Origin: CAWCCP01 sp963701245
Lineage (GTDB): Bacteria; Patescibacteriota; Saccharimonadia; Saccharimonadales; UBA4665
Length of the DNA: 64,000 bases
Assembly: GCA_963701245.1 (NCBI GenBank)
Contig: OY969576.1
Coordinates: 1,302,001 to 1,366,000, forward strand
Direction of reading: 5' to 3'
In this document: piece by piece, positions 26,430-35,705 of the stretch
How positions within the stretch are numbered: the first letter of the stretch is position 1
Layout of the letters: every line of letters starts with the position of its first letter
Notes under the pieces: generated by a model
Told to the model about the DNA's origin: nothing
What the model saw: the letters and a program-made list of their open reading frames with translations, nothing else
Databases searched by the model: none
Translations under genes and position numbers: made by a program

Positions 26430-27013
26430 TTACTATCGTTGATTACACTATATTCCGGCAAATTGCATAACTCCTCGAGAGACTTTAGTGGTACAAGTAG
26501 TTTTTTTGGTAAATAGCGACTTAACGGGTTTTCGAGTAGTGCTTTGACTGCTTGAAAATCAAGCTCGAGGACTTTTATCTTTTCGCCAGCATCTAAATGT
26601 TGAGCAATTTGTGATTCAAATTTCGTTGCCAAAAACAGATAGACAAATGATTCAATTTTAGAAAACGGCTGCCTAACTTCAAGTAATTTCCAGGCAGTAA
26701 AGGTCATGCCGGTCTCTTCAAGTAGTTCTCGTTTGACCGCTTCAAGCTCGGATTCATTTTCAAAATCATGACGTCCGCCAGGAAGGTCATAAAAAGTAGA
26801 TTGGCCGGGTTGTTCCTGCTCTAAGATTATTAGTTTGTTGTCTTTCACCGCCAACACTTTAACCGTATCTGGTCGTTTCAACATTTCAAAGGTTTCAAAT
26901 GTACCATCAAACATACGCTGCGGCCATTGATAGACATCATAAATAACTCCTTCGAAAACCCGTTTGGCATTTTCCGGCACCAAGCTCGCATCAGGCGGAA
27001 TCACTGATCTCAT
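26426..27013 (-). CDS. NUDIX hydrolase
   Basis: The 195-residue protein carries the Nudix box GGRHDFENESELEAVKRELLEETGM (Gx5Ex7REUxEExGU pattern, about residues 90-114). N-terminal VFEGVIYDVYQWPQRMFDGTFETFEMLKRPDTV is the usual ADP-sugar-pyrophosphatase-like entry. The ATG at 27013 is chosen over upstream TTG/ATG codons because TTGCCG, 17 bp and TATGAT end 7 nt before it. Substrate unknown. Confidence 0.85.
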   Translation of the reverse strand: MRSVIPPDASLVPENAKRVFEGVIYDVYQWPQRMFDGTFETFEMLKRPDTVKVLAVKDNKLIILEQEQPGQSTFYDLPGGRHDFENESELEAVKRELLEETGMTFTAWKLLEVRQPFSKIESFVYLFLATKFESQIAQHLDAGEKIKVLELDFQAVKALLENPLSRYLPKKLLVPLKSLEELCNLPEYSVINDSN

Positions 27014-27020
27014 GGACTCC

Positions 27021-27049
27021 ATCATAATCTGCTTGAGGACTGACGGCAA
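27021..27049 (-). promoter_or_regulatory. Promoter of the NUDIX gene
   Basis: On the minus strand TTGCCG (27049-27044), a 17-bp spacer and TATGAT (27026-27021) lie 7 nt before ATG 27013. This sits inside what would otherwise be read as the N-terminal coding sequence. Confidence 0.55.
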
Positions 27050-27171
27050 TGTTTCGATTTCTCTTTACTGCGTAATTTGAGAATATCTATTGATGAACGT
27101 TTCTCTATTTGTATTTGTTTTTTTGAATTAGGTACAATAAACCTAAATAGCAGTAACGGAAGGAGCACCTC

Positions 27172-27633
27172 ATGGAAGTCGAGCAGGAAATACGAAACTA
27201 TTTGCCGGATATTGTTCATATGTCGTTAGGTACTTCAAACAATAATAAACCCTGGGTTTGCGAACTCCATTTTGTGTATGATGACGCTTTAAATTTCTAT
27301 TTTCGGTCGTTGCCTTCCAGAAGACACAGCATCGAAATTAAAGCAAATCCGTTTGTCGCCGGTAATATCGTGACACAGCATCAAGTTGGTCAAAAGGTCA
27401 AAGCAGTATATTTTGAAGGTCAAGCCAGCGAACTTACTGATACTCAGCAAATAGATGATGCTTTTCGCTTATTCCAGGAACGCCTTGGTACGGATGAAAG
27501 TGCGCTTCAAGAAGCTCTACAACTTGATGGTCATCATATTTTTAAAATCGTAGTTGACACCTTTTACCTATTTGATGCCCGCACATCGTCACCCGCAAAG
27601 AAGTATGAATTGGTTTGGAATAGTCACTCGTAA
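27172..27633 (+). CDS. Pyridoxamine 5'-phosphate oxidase-like flavin-binding protein
   Basis: The 153-residue protein is a split beta-barrel. HMSLGTSNNNKPWVCELHFVYDDALNFYFRS (about residues 18-48) and SRRHSIEIKANPFVAGNIV (about 51-69) match the general PNPOx-like/YhbP fold that binds FMN or F420. GGAAGGAG precedes the ATG. Specific role unknown. Confidence 0.85.
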   Translation: MEVEQEIRNYLPDIVHMSLGTSNNNKPWVCELHFVYDDALNFYFRSLPSRRHSIEIKANPFVAGNIVTQHQVGQKVKAVYFEGQASELTDTQQIDDAFRLFQERLGTDESALQEALQLDGHHIFKIVVDTFYLFDARTSSPAKKYELVWNSHS

Positions 27634-27654
27634 GACATTTTTCTCTTCATTTGC

Positions 27655-28767
27655 TTAGCCGCCGATATAGCCACCGCTATAGAGAAAAACATAGTGCGTC
27701 CATAAGATAGCGGTAGTAGACAAAATCATCGCATACGATACTAATCTATCTCTATATCGATCAAAAAGCATAAATTGAACAGGAAACGCCATCAACGCGT
27801 AGCGATCAAAGCCACCAATTTGACCACCAAAAACCGGTATACATAAATAGAGCAACAAATAAACCGAAAAACTTTTTCGCCTTGACCACCAATAGTAAGC
27901 CGCTATCAAGATAAGCAGTATGAGTAGAATGTTCACAATATCGAGCTCAGAAACTAAGGTTGAATAATTATGCTGCAACCAGCCATGGGCTTGTTGCGCT
28001 GACACAAAGGCAAAAGGGTTTTGGTATTTTACAAATAAATAGTCCATGTAAGAAAGCAAACCAAGACTTCCAATACCTGCTGCGATGACGATGTGTGCAA
28101 TAGTCTCTTTTTGCTCATACAGCACCATGACGATGAGGATTAGCAAAAAAATGCCATTAAAATGCGTCAGCGTTGCAAATAGTGTCAGAAACGCTGCCGG
28201 AAGATACTCTTTCTTCAGAGCATAGTAGAGCGCGGCAAGAGCCAAGAATGCAAACAGTGATTCGGTATAGGTAGCTAGTAAGAAAATCCCGCTGGGAAAC
28301 AGTACGAATAACAAAACTCCCTTCAGCGCTTCAATATTATCTTTGATATGAAAGAGCAACTTTAACACTTTTAGATAGCAATAAATTGCCCCAATAAAAC
28401 TTAACCAACTCACAACAATTGCACTGATTAAAGGAGAGCTAATGAACAAGTGAAAAATATGAACAATGGTCGGATAAAACGGGAAAAAGTTCGTTTGGTC
28501 AACTGACGTATAGCCATGTTGACTAATTTGAATATAATTTGGGCCATCCCAATTTGATAAAAAACTAAGTGGATTCGTTGGTTCGGCTGTGTAACGCGCC
28601 AGACTCACATTATTGATTGGAACTATATTATTATTTTCTTGACCTAAATATGTACCAACCCCTATTACAATCAATCCAACACAAACAGCTAATAAAAAAT
28701 CTCGTCGTACAATAAAAGTGCGGAAACGTGTTAATAGTAGTTGGGATTGAGTTATGGCGTAGCCCAT
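27655..28767 (-). CDS. PIG-V-like GT-C membrane glycosyltransferase
   Basis: The 370-residue protein has about ten membrane segments. The first extracytoplasmic loop contains NWDGPNYIQISQHGYTSVDQTNFFPFYPTIVHIF (about residues 53-86). WDGxxYxxIAxxGY followed by FPxYP is the PIG-V/mannosyltransferase-like signature, with the Asp as probable catalytic base. It would use a polyprenyl-phosphate sugar on the outer face of the membrane. Acceptor unknown. Confidence 0.78.
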   Translation of the reverse strand: MGYAITQSQLLLTRFRTFIVRRDFLLAVCVGLIVIGVGTYLGQENNNIVPINNVSLARYTAEPTNPLSFLSNWDGPNYIQISQHGYTSVDQTNFFPFYPTIVHIFHLFISSPLISAIVVSWLSFIGAIYCYLKVLKLLFHIKDNIEALKGVLLFVLFPSGIFLLATYTESLFAFLALAALYYALKKEYLPAAFLTLFATLTHFNGIFLLILIVMVLYEQKETIAHIVIAAGIGSLGLLSYMDYLFVKYQNPFAFVSAQQAHGWLQHNYSTLVSELDIVNILLILLILIAAYYWWSRRKSFSVYLLLYLCIPVFGGQIGGFDRYALMAFPVQFMLFDRYRDRLVSYAMILSTTAILWTHYVFLYSGGYIGG

Positions 28768-29081
28768 GGGTTCTTATTGTTAGCTTACCACCGTGCTCGA
28801 AGTGATGAACAATGTGAGACCTAAAAGCTTCAGCTACCTATCAGCTTAAGAACTATAGTTTTGTATAATTTAGCCAACGTCATTTACGGACTTGGCTGAA
28901 GTTGACGGTATTTGAAGTCAAAATACGATTTACTTACTTGACGACATTGCGATAATTCGATTTCGGTCATCGGTATGTCCTCCCTTTGTTAACCGTAAGT
29001 AGCATACCTGGGAGCCAAACTAATTGGCTATGAACTATCTCACAAAGAGTTGATTAATATCTTTTTCAGACAACGAATGGA
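28768..29081. other. Intergenic region without recognisable gene
   Basis: The 314 bp between the PIG-V-like gene and folA has stops in all frames at short intervals. Some inverted-repeat segments are present (GGTATG near 28972 and CATACC near 29005) but no terminator or promoter I can defend. It may hold the promoter of the PIG-V-like gene at its left edge. Confidence 0.4.
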
Positions 29082-29570
29082 TTATTTTTTCAGCTTACGT
29101 ACATATTTGGTAAATGTATAAATAAAGCCGTTTTGTTCGTGAAGAGGACTCTGTTCTTTGAGGATAAAGTCTTCTTCAAAGCTTGGAAAAAACTGATTAC
29201 AACCAAAATCGGCTTCAATTGTCGTTAGATATAATTCATCAGCTCGAACTGGATCCATCACCTGTGTAAAGACATTAGCACCACCAACAACCCATAAATC
29301 TTTAGTTTGCCAATCATCCAAAAACTTTCCAAGGTTATGGATGAGTTCTACACCTTGAATCGGTGCTTTTTCACGAGTCAAGACATAGGTAGTGCGATCT
29401 TTTAGAGGGCCCGATAACATCTTATAGGTGGTGCTTCCTATTAAGACCGAACCACCAAAAGTTTTCGTTTGATTTACGAAATATCGGCTATCTGCTGGGA
29501 TATACCACGGCTGAAACCCTTGCTTTGCGATACCTCTTTTTCTGTCTATCGCTGCTATCAGTCGAATCAT
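29082..29570 (-). CDS. folA: Dihydrofolate reductase
   Basis: The 162-residue enzyme reduces dihydrofolate to tetrahydrofolate with NADPH. It has LIAAIDRKRGIAKQGFQPWYIPADSRYF (about residues 4-31; Trp and the active-site acid of PAD), GSVLIGSTTYKML (about 40-52) and LWVVGGANVFTQVM (about 93-106, NADPH loop). LTTIEADFGCNQFFPSF (about 115-131) is the usual late strand. It follows folC by 11 bp on the same strand, so the two form a folate unit. Confidence 0.93.
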   Translation of the reverse strand: MIRLIAAIDRKRGIAKQGFQPWYIPADSRYFVNQTKTFGGSVLIGSTTYKMLSGPLKDRTTYVLTREKAPIQGVELIHNLGKFLDDWQTKDLWVVGGANVFTQVMDPVRADELYLTTIEADFGCNQFFPSFEEDFILKEQSPLHEQNGFIYTFTKYVRKLKK

Positions 29571-29581
29571 AATACAGTCTA

Positions 29582-30862
29582 TTATGCACTCATTTTTCTG
29601 ATTTGACTTAATAAGTAAAACGAACCTGTGATTATGCCGTGAGTTTCTGAAGATGCCAAAAATGCCCGATAAGCCTGTGCAAGATCGGGTAGCACTGCGA
29701 CCCTCAACTCGGGTCTTACTTTTTTAAATAGTATTTCCAGCGTCTCTGGTGTAAGCGATCGCACTGGTAAATCTTGTGAAGTTGCAAAAGTAGTGAGTAT
29801 GACGCGACCTGCTATTTTTGCAAGTTGTGGAACGACGTCTTTATACTCCTTACCCTGCTTGAGAGCTAGTAAAACAACTGGTTTTTCATCAGGATATAGC
29901 TTTGAAAAACTCTCTATAAACGAGGTCATTTTTTGCGCATTATGGGCACCATCCATAATGACTGTTTTACCTCCAATATATGAAACGTCCATTCTACCTG
30001 GTACCTGTAGCATTTGAGTTTTTGCTAATGCCTCGGACGTCATGCGTGGCAGGTTGTCCCTATTGGCTATAAAATTGTAGGCAAAGTGTGCGAGCAGCCA
30101 ATTACGTCGCTGGTAGTCTGGCATTTTTGGATTAGTAATTTCTGTAGTAAGTTCATCACTCTTTGACCCAATTAAGTGGAGTGTCGCGTCATGGTCAGTT
30201 ACCCATCTTTGCACCACCGCCATTACTTCGTCTGACTGCCGGTACATAAATACAGTATTGCCGGGATGCACTATCCCAATTTTTTGCGCAGCTATTTCCG
30301 GTAATGTATGGCCGAGGATATGCATATGATCAAAACCAATATCTGTGATAATGCATAATTTATCCGCTCGCTCTGCAATGTTTGTGGCATCAAATATGCC
30401 GCCCATGCCCGTCTCAACAACCGCATAATCAACTGCTTTTCTATCAAATTCCCACAGCGCGAAGGCGTAGAGCAGCTCAAAATACGATGGTGTTATTTTG
30501 GAGGCTTGAACGTTTTCTAAGAATACTGTGAGTTCATAGCAGAATTCATCGTCCGATAATTGACGGCCGTTTATCTGCACGCGCTCTTTGATGGAATCCA
30601 CATGCGGAGACACTGTAAGGCCAACGGTTTTACCGGTTACATAAATAAGTCCTGCAGTATAATAGGCGGTTGAGGTCTTACCACTCGTACCTGCGATATG
30701 TAGTACTTTTAAACGTTCCTGAGGATTCCCCAAAAATTGCATAAGTGGTCGAATTCTAGCAAGCGTCGTATCCCTTCCCGTTAACTGGGACACTAACGGC
30801 ACATATGGCCGTAAAGCCAACTCAGCTTCATTAATGGAACGTATTTTCATCTCGGTGCTCAT
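29582..30862 (-). CDS. folC: Bifunctional folylpolyglutamate / dihydrofolate synthase
   Basis: The 426-residue Mur-ligase-fold enzyme adds glutamate to folates. It has the P-loop HIAGTSGKTSTAYYTAGLI (about residues 55-73), SPHVDSIKERVQING (about 84-98), VDYAVVETGMGGIFDATN (about 140-157) and IMDGAHNAQKM (about 300-310). A TATACT lies about 19 nt upstream with a weak GAGAAG Shine-Dalgarno. The gene ends the chromosomal block just before the tRNA-Arg integration site. Confidence 0.95.
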   Translation of the reverse strand: MSTEMKIRSINEAELALRPYVPLVSQLTGRDTTLARIRPLMQFLGNPQERLKVLHIAGTSGKTSTAYYTAGLIYVTGKTVGLTVSPHVDSIKERVQINGRQLSDDEFCYELTVFLENVQASKITPSYFELLYAFALWEFDRKAVDYAVVETGMGGIFDATNIAERADKLCIITDIGFDHMHILGHTLPEIAAQKIGIVHPGNTVFMYRQSDEVMAVVQRWVTDHDATLHLIGSKSDELTTEITNPKMPDYQRRNWLLAHFAYNFIANRDNLPRMTSEALAKTQMLQVPGRMDVSYIGGKTVIMDGAHNAQKMTSFIESFSKLYPDEKPVVLLALKQGKEYKDVVPQLAKIAGRVILTTFATSQDLPVRSLTPETLEILFKKVRPELRVAVLPDLAQAYRAFLASSETHGIITGSFYLLSQIRKMSA

Positions 30863-30888
30863 TAACTTCTCTGATAAGATAGTATATG

Positions 30889-32655
30889 TTATATATGCAA
30901 TATGCGCCCGTAGCTCAGCGGATTAGAGCGTCTGTCTTCGGAACAGAAGGTCGTAGGTTCGAATCCTGCCGGGCGTACCAGAGCCCCCTGTGGGCAATTT
31001 TTTAGCTTAAATAGTTCATTTATCCCTGTTAATCCAGTAGGATTTTGAGTTCCATACTTTATTTCAGCGTAGGTTGGTAGCTGATCGAAAAGCACACCGA
31101 AATACTCGGCTTTTGCCACTGGATTACTCTGTTGGAGTAGCAGCTCTTCCAGGTGTTCCATAAAGTATTTGATATTACCTATAATGCTGCGGATATTAAG
31201 CGGCTCTTGCTTAGCCGCATTTTCTTTTTCAGTTCGTAGTACTGACATTTGAGCATCAATTTTCACAAGCTCATCCTCCATTGATTTAATTGCTATTTCT
31301 GAACTTAGGATCTTAATCCTATCTACGATGGCCTGAGCCTCTTTTTGAAGCTCTGTGATACGTGCATCGTAGTCTACCTGCTTGTCTTGTTCCTCCTTTT
31401 GCCTTTTATCCCATTCATCAATTACCGCCTTGGTGACGGCTTCAACATATTCAGGTGTTAGTCGTATATTCTTAACAAACGATTTAACCGTGTCCTCAAA
31501 CTCTTGCTTGGGTACTCTAAAATAATGGCCTTGCTTGTTGCAGTGATAAGCAGGATAGTATTTGCCCATTTTGCCTTTAGAAGCGCTGCCGAGCAGGATA
31601 TGTTTACAATCGGGACAGGTAATAAACTTGCGGTAGGCAAACTCAGCAGATTTGGCACCGTAAGCATTCAGGTAACGTGCGGCGGGCTTTCGTTTGAGGA
31701 GCTTGATTTCCTCCCCATTCTCAACGATTGTCCATTTGCCCTTGTTGGCTTTATTGAATAATTCTAAGCTTACTAGTCCTTTGAATTGGCCTCGTATTGG
31801 TTTATTGTTTGTCCACTTCTCGCAGATAATACCGACGTATATCGGATTGCTGACGTATTCGCCTACGTCTTTAGCCGTTAATGGTTTGCCGCCACGCTCG
31901 CCTATGATCTTAGTGCGATCATGATTGTCCCGGCGTAAGGTAGTACGACTCTTAAAGCCGCGCTCATTCAGCTCCTCGGCTATCTCTTTATCGTTATGTA
32001 TGCCGTCAGCCCGTAACTCAAACAGCTTACGAATCAGTTTGGCTTCTTTGGCATAGGGTACTAAAACGGTGCGTTTGCCGTTTCGTGTTTCGACTTTCTG
32101 ACTGGCGTAGCCATAGGGCGGTTGTCTCATCCAGTAGCCCATCTGGGTGTAGCGGATTTCAGCGCCAACCATCCTGGTCATGATATCTCGTAACTCGTCC
32201 TTGGCCCGTTCAGCCTCCAAAATCTCAGTTTTCTTGCTTGGCGAGAATTCACTCCATTTGTATGTGAAGCCGAGATGGTCGAGTGTGTTTACCTTTTCGC
32301 TGCTGATAACCCCATACGTATCAATAAGTGTGACACCGCAGTCGTCAAGCTGCTCCTTGAGGTCTTCATACATCCGTGAGCCGCCACGAGTAAAGCGGTC
32401 AATGGATTTAATAATGAAGAACCTGATGTTGTTTTCCGGCTTCTTGCAGTAATCTATCGCCACCTGCATAGGCTGCTTGGCTTTTGATCCTGACTCTAGA
32501 AACTTAAAGTGCTCCTTAACGACAATACCGCGTGCTAGAGCAAAGCGATCAATCTTATCCTGTTGATCTTCCGGCGAATCACCATCCCGGCCTTGCTTCT
32601 CTGTTGATACGCGAATAGCGGCCACTGCATTAGCCGGTAGCGGTTGATTAGCCAT
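30889..32655 (-). CDS. Large serine recombinase (site-specific integrase)
   Basis: The 588-residue protein has a resolvase catalytic domain with Ser17 in AAIRVSTEKQGR. A recombinase domain follows (about 165-310, with MGYWMRQPPYGYAS and YVGIICEKW). A zinc ribbon comes next (CPDCKH at about 345 and YHCNKQGH), then a coiled coil (about 400-510). The last 28 residues (RPAGFEPTTFCSED...) are encoded by antisense tRNA-Arg and are not native. The core site at 30973-30981 is inside the frame, so integration replaced the original tail, preserved at 52326-52469. ATG 32655 is preferred to the codon at 32685: it overlaps the stop of the 55-residue gene by 8 bp. Confidence 0.9.
   Translation of the reverse strand: MANQPLPANAVAAIRVSTEKQGRDGDSPEDQQDKIDRFALARGIVVKEHFKFLESGSKAKQPMQVAIDYCKKPENNIRFFIIKSIDRFTRGGSRMYEDLKEQLDDCGVTLIDTYGVISSEKVNTLDHLGFTYKWSEFSPSKKTEILEAERAKDELRDIMTRMVGAEIRYTQMGYWMRQPPYGYASQKVETRNGKRTVLVPYAKEAKLIRKLFELRADGIHNDKEIAEELNERGFKSRTTLRRDNHDRTKIIGERGGKPLTAKDVGEYVSNPIYVGIICEKWTNNKPIRGQFKGLVSLELFNKANKGKWTIVENGEEIKLLKRKPAARYLNAYGAKSAEFAYRKFITCPDCKHILLGSASKGKMGKYYPAYHCNKQGHYFRVPKQEFEDTVKSFVKNIRLTPEYVEAVTKAVIDEWDKRQKEEQDKQVDYDARITELQKEAQAIVDRIKILSSEIAIKSMEDELVKIDAQMSVLRTEKENAAKQEPLNIRSIIGNIKYFMEHLEELLLQQSNPVAKAEYFGVLFDQLPTYAEIKYGTQNPTGLTGINELFKLKNCPQGALVRPAGFEPTTFCSEDRRSNPLSYGRILHI
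30904..30980 (+). tRNA. tRNA-Arg (anticodon TCG)
   Basis: A full cloverleaf is present. The acceptor stem GCGCCCG pairs with CGGGCGT (one G-T at the tip). The D arm is GCTCAGCGGATTAGAGC. The anticodon stem TCTGT/ACAGA encloses the loop CTTCGGA with anticodon TCG at its centre. The T arm contains GGTTCGAATCC. CCA is encoded (30978-30980). The 3' end supplies the integration site of the mobile element and remains intact after insertion. The recombinase frame runs through it in antisense. Confidence 0.95.
30973..30981. other. attL-type core: junction of tRNA-Arg and element
   Basis: GCGTACCAG is the longest sequence shared by the three junctions at 30973, 52461 and 55355. On the left lies the tRNA-Arg acceptor stem; on the right the recombinase 3' end, also found right of the copy at 52461. 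Confidence 0.75.
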
Positions 32656-32815
32656 CAATGAATTCCTTTGCAACCACGGCCTCAACCTGCTGCTTAGCGG
32701 AGATAGTATCTACGATAAGTGCGGCAATGAGCTGAATACGTTCCTCCGGTGTAAGGTTCAGCGTGGCTGGAATAATTGGCGGTTTCTTGTTTTTGCTACC
32801 CTTGGTTCGTGCCAT
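32648..32815 (-). CDS. Small 55-residue gene upstream of the recombinase
   Basis: The product starts MARTKGSKNKKPP, a basic, lysine-rich N-terminus. A helical segment follows (LTPEERIQLIAALIVDTISA) and it ends EFIDG. Its stop overlaps the recombinase ATG by 8 bp, so the two are co-translated. Size, charge and position fit a recombination-directionality factor or a DNA-binding regulator, but there is no family I recognise. Confidence 0.65.
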   Translation of the reverse strand: MARTKGSKNKKPPIIPATLNLTPEERIQLIAALIVDTISAKQQVEAVVAKEFIDG

Positions 32816-32842
32816 TTTATACCCTCGCGAAGACGATTTTAG

Positions 32843-32888
32843 CTATCTCAATAGAGATAGTATACTATACCATTTGAGATAGTTGCAA
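32843..32888 (-). promoter_or_regulatory. Recombinase operon promoter with CTATCTC operator half-sites
   Basis: On the minus strand TTGCAA (32888-32883), an 18-bp spacer and TATACT (32864-32859). Half-sites CTATCTC occur at 32843-32849 and inverted at 32854-32860 and 32876-32882, flanking and overlapping the -10. A hairpin GACTAC/GTAGTC lies further out at 32910-32927. The 282-bp gap to the gene at 33098 contains no other feature. Confidence 0.55.
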
Positions 32889-33097
32889 GGGTTTTCTCAT
32901 AGTATTTTTGACTACTAGGGCGTAGTCAATATATAACTAATATTAAGGTGTTGTGGTAAGATATTCGTATTCCGTACCTTATAAATAAACGGAGTAGGAG
33001 GGATTGGCAATAATACTATCCTTCTGGCCATAGCTCAACACAATCATTGCCCTAAACCTCTACTCTATTAACTATTCTAAAATTAATTATTATTCCT

Positions 33098-33946
33098 ATG
33101 ACTACACTACCTAAGATAACCAACAAACAACAAGAGATACTACAACTACTCTATAGATATAGATTTCTAAATAGAATTCAAATACAACAGTTCTTACGGC
33201 ACAAAGATAAAGTACGTTCGAGCGTATGGCTGAAGGATCTGTATGAGAAACAGTACATTAACCGCATATACGACCCGAACGACTTCATCAACAAAACCAA
33301 GCCTGCTATCTACTACCTAGCCCTCAATGGCATACGCTACTTACGAGAATATGGTGAGTATCCCCCCGAGGAACTACGAAAGAGATACACCGAAAGTTCA
33401 CGGAAACTAACATTCATAGATAGATGCGTACTTCTAGCTGATTGCTGCATCGATATGGAGGCCAGAACGGCCTGCAAAAGCAGTGGCCGTAGCTACTCCT
33501 ACATCACTGAGTCAGATTATCTTAACCCTGATAGTGAATGGAACTTCCTGGCTGAAAACGAATACATACATCCGCACTTGTACTACCTCAAAAGGCAAGA
33601 AACCGAAAGTGGTCTCATAGATACCCACAACCTGCTTGAAGTTATTGAACCAACACTCCCGCGCTACTCACTAAGGAAGAAGATTAAGAATTATGTTATC
33701 TTCTTAAATAATGACGATTGGGAGGACGCAGCAAGAAAGCTAGACCTAGAAGTACTACCAGTCATTCTGATTGCCTGCCCAACCAAAGCTGAACTTATTT
33801 ATGCCAAACGAAGAGCAAAGAAAGAGCTCGCTGACTTCTACGGTGACGGTGAAGAGGATGCCCCTGAAGATATTCATATCCGGTTTACGACAGTGGAGAC
33901 GATACGACGCCATGGAGTTACTGGAAAAATTTGGGAAGGGGTGTAG
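33098..33946 (+). CDS. Replication-relaxation family protein
   Basis: The 282-residue protein starts with a winged helix (TNKQQEILQLLYRYRFLNRIQIQQFLRH, about residues 6-33). YYLALNGIRYLREYG follows at about 69-83, and a C-terminal alpha/beta region with LLEVIEPTLPRYSLRKKIKNYV (about 175-196) resembles PF13814. Members are encoded on Gram-positive and CPR plasmids and integrative elements, where they are thought to act in replication or mobilisation. It is divergent from the recombinase operon. AT-rich sequence precedes the ATG and no Shine-Dalgarno is seen. Confidence 0.7.
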   Translation: MTTLPKITNKQQEILQLLYRYRFLNRIQIQQFLRHKDKVRSSVWLKDLYEKQYINRIYDPNDFINKTKPAIYYLALNGIRYLREYGEYPPEELRKRYTESSRKLTFIDRCVLLADCCIDMEARTACKSSGRSYSYITESDYLNPDSEWNFLAENEYIHPHLYYLKRQETESGLIDTHNLLEVIEPTLPRYSLRKKIKNYVIFLNNDDWEDAARKLDLEVLPVILIACPTKAELIYAKRRAKKELADFYGDGEEDAPEDIHIRFTTVETIRRHGVTGKIWEGV

Positions 33947-34400
33947 TTTGGCCCCTATCCTAGAGTCACGAAGGCCAAGTCTATTCCCCCGGTAAATAGG
34001 TCAGATCCCCGAATTATCGGGGATTTATTATAGAGGCTGCTAAAACCTAGACGTTGTTCTCGCACTTCCGGGTCAATCTATAAAGCTTGTGCGCAAGTTT
34101 GCCGACAGTATTCACCAGCGAGTATTACCGTCATCATCTGCCCACTCTAACGGATGTTGATCGTATTTCAGGGTTAATCTTAGTAATCGCTAATTTGGGA
34201 CATCAGGGAAGAGCATAGAGGCTCAACAGGTTTAATGCCAAGTTTCTACCTTTTGATATGCTTATGTTATACACGATAAGTGTAAGAGACGTTCGTTTGG
34301 GGCCTAACATTAATACCGGTTAAGTTAAACTAAATTAAGAACTGCCGACGTTTATATTGATTAATGTGCGTAATGTCAACATATTAGCAATGGAAAGTCT
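33947..34400. other. 454-bp gene-free region with a terminator-like hairpin
   Basis: The main structure is the hairpin ATCCCCGA/TCGGGGAT at 34005-34024 followed by TTATTAT, a probable terminator for the replication-relaxation gene. The remainder (34030-34400) has no gene, repeat or convincing promoter that I can see. It may be a decayed gene or a cis-acting region such as an origin. Confidence 0.45.
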
Positions 34401-35162
34401 ATGACAAAAATAACTGCTCCACCTATTCGTCTAGCTATTGCAGTGCCTACCTACAATGAGTCAAAGAACATTGTAAAACTTGTTAAGCAGATAAAATATG
34501 TTACCGGAAAATCTGGTATCTACTGCTGTGTACTTATCATTGATGATAATTCTCCTGATGGTACGGGGGATATTGCCGACAAGTTAGCTGCACAAGAAAA
34601 CGGCCAGGCTTTTAAGATTCAGGTTTTACATCGTGATGAGAAACAGGGCATTAATAAGGCTTATATTTCCGGTTTCCACTTACTTTTAAGCAAAGACTAT
34701 ACACACATTATGCAAATGGATGCTGATCTATCACATGATCCAAAATACATCTCTCAATTTATACAGGCACTACTCGAGACTGAATTTGTTGTTGGATCCC
34801 GCTACATCCAAGGTGGCGGAACGCCCGATTGGGCCTTTCATCGTAAACTACTGAGCCGGTTTGGCAATATGTATGCTAGCATATTTTTAGGTAACAGAAT
34901 CCACGATTATACAGGTGGGTATAATTTGTACTCCTCTCAACTGCTTAAAAATATAAACCCCAATACTATTAGGGCTACTGGTTATGGATTCCTAATAGAA
35001 CTTAAGTTTCGGGCTTTAAAGCAAAGCTATTCGGTTGCAGAAATACCCATAATCTTTAAAGAGCGCCGGAATGGAGTATCCAAGATACCAAAGAATACAA
35101 TCTTGAATAACTTGATACTGGTACCAAAACTTGCATTGGTAAATTGTCTAGCGAGGCTTTAG
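34401..35162 (+). CDS. GT2 glycosyltransferase, polyprenol-phosphate mannose synthase-like
   Basis: The 253-residue protein shows IAVPTYNESKNI (about residues 13-24), VLIIDDNSPDGTGDIAD (about 48-64), MQMDADLSHDPKYI (about 108-121), FVVGSRYIQGGG (about 131-142) and LLSRFGNMYASIFLG...HDYTGGYNLYS (about 153-180). These are the diagnostic segments of DPM1-type enzymes, which move mannose (or another sugar) from a nucleotide carrier to a polyprenyl phosphate. It has no C-terminal membrane helices. It neighbours a GT-C protein that could use the product. GGAAAG precedes the ATG. Confidence 0.88.
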   Translation: MTKITAPPIRLAIAVPTYNESKNIVKLVKQIKYVTGKSGIYCCVLIIDDNSPDGTGDIADKLAAQENGQAFKIQVLHRDEKQGINKAYISGFHLLLSKDYTHIMQMDADLSHDPKYISQFIQALLETEFVVGSRYIQGGGTPDWAFHRKLLSRFGNMYASIFLGNRIHDYTGGYNLYSSQLLKNINPNTIRATGYGFLIELKFRALKQSYSVAEIPIIFKERRNGVSKIPKNTILNNLILVPKLALVNCLARL

Positions 35163-35578
35163 TTATTTGAATACCATCCAACAGGGAGGTTATACTTTTT
35201 GGCAATAGTTATATTAGGAAGAGTTAATGATTTTTTTGTTGTGTGAGCAATGACGACCCAACTATTTCCGCTTTTGGCTACTATGAACTGAACAGGAGCA
35301 TAAGTTTTGCTAAATGTTACATAGCCTCTTGCAGCTGGCGTCGTATAGGCAGTTATACGCATATCTGCTTGTATACCTTGCGGGATGCGTGGCGGTAAAC
35401 TCAAAACGGCATCATCAATTTGAAATCTTACATTTTGGCTCGGAGTAGTAAGCACTGCTTTAGATCCCACATATGTTTTAGAAATAGGATGCAAAGTAGA
35501 AAACCATACACCTGCGCTGATAAATATTATTACGATTAAAAGTATCACTAGGTATTTTGGTGAAGTAAATCGCTTCAT
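35159..35578 (-). CDS. Membrane-anchored hypothetical protein
   Basis: The 139-residue protein has a basic start (MKRFTSPKYL), one hydrophobic helix (about residues 9-26) and an extracytoplasmic domain with no cysteine. I do not recognise the family. YVTFSKTYAPVQFIVAKSGNSWVVIAH is a beta-rich stretch. It overlaps the GT2 gene tail-to-tail by 4 bp. ATG 35578 is preferred to the TTG at 35584, although TATGAT ends 6 nt before that TTG. Confidence 0.6.
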   Translation of the reverse strand: MKRFTSPKYLVILLIVIIFISAGVWFSTLHPISKTYVGSKAVLTTPSQNVRFQIDDAVLSLPPRIPQGIQADMRITAYTTPAARGYVTFSKTYAPVQFIVAKSGNSWVVIAHTTKKSLTLPNITIAKKYNLPVGWYSNN

Positions 35579-35705
35579 TAACAACAGATTATCATAGAGC
35601 CTCCAAAGAATAAATTTGTCCTAATAAAATCGAAGCAGTTAATACAAACTCTGATATGCTTGGGCTATATAGCTAAGTACAATAGGTGTTCTTAGGGGCG
35701 AGTTG

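Noticed and set aside
30889..30972. C-terminal GFEPTTFCSED... residues of the recombinase as a protein domain
   Set aside because: They are the antisense translation of the tRNA-Arg gene, a common artefact at tRNA-integrated elements.
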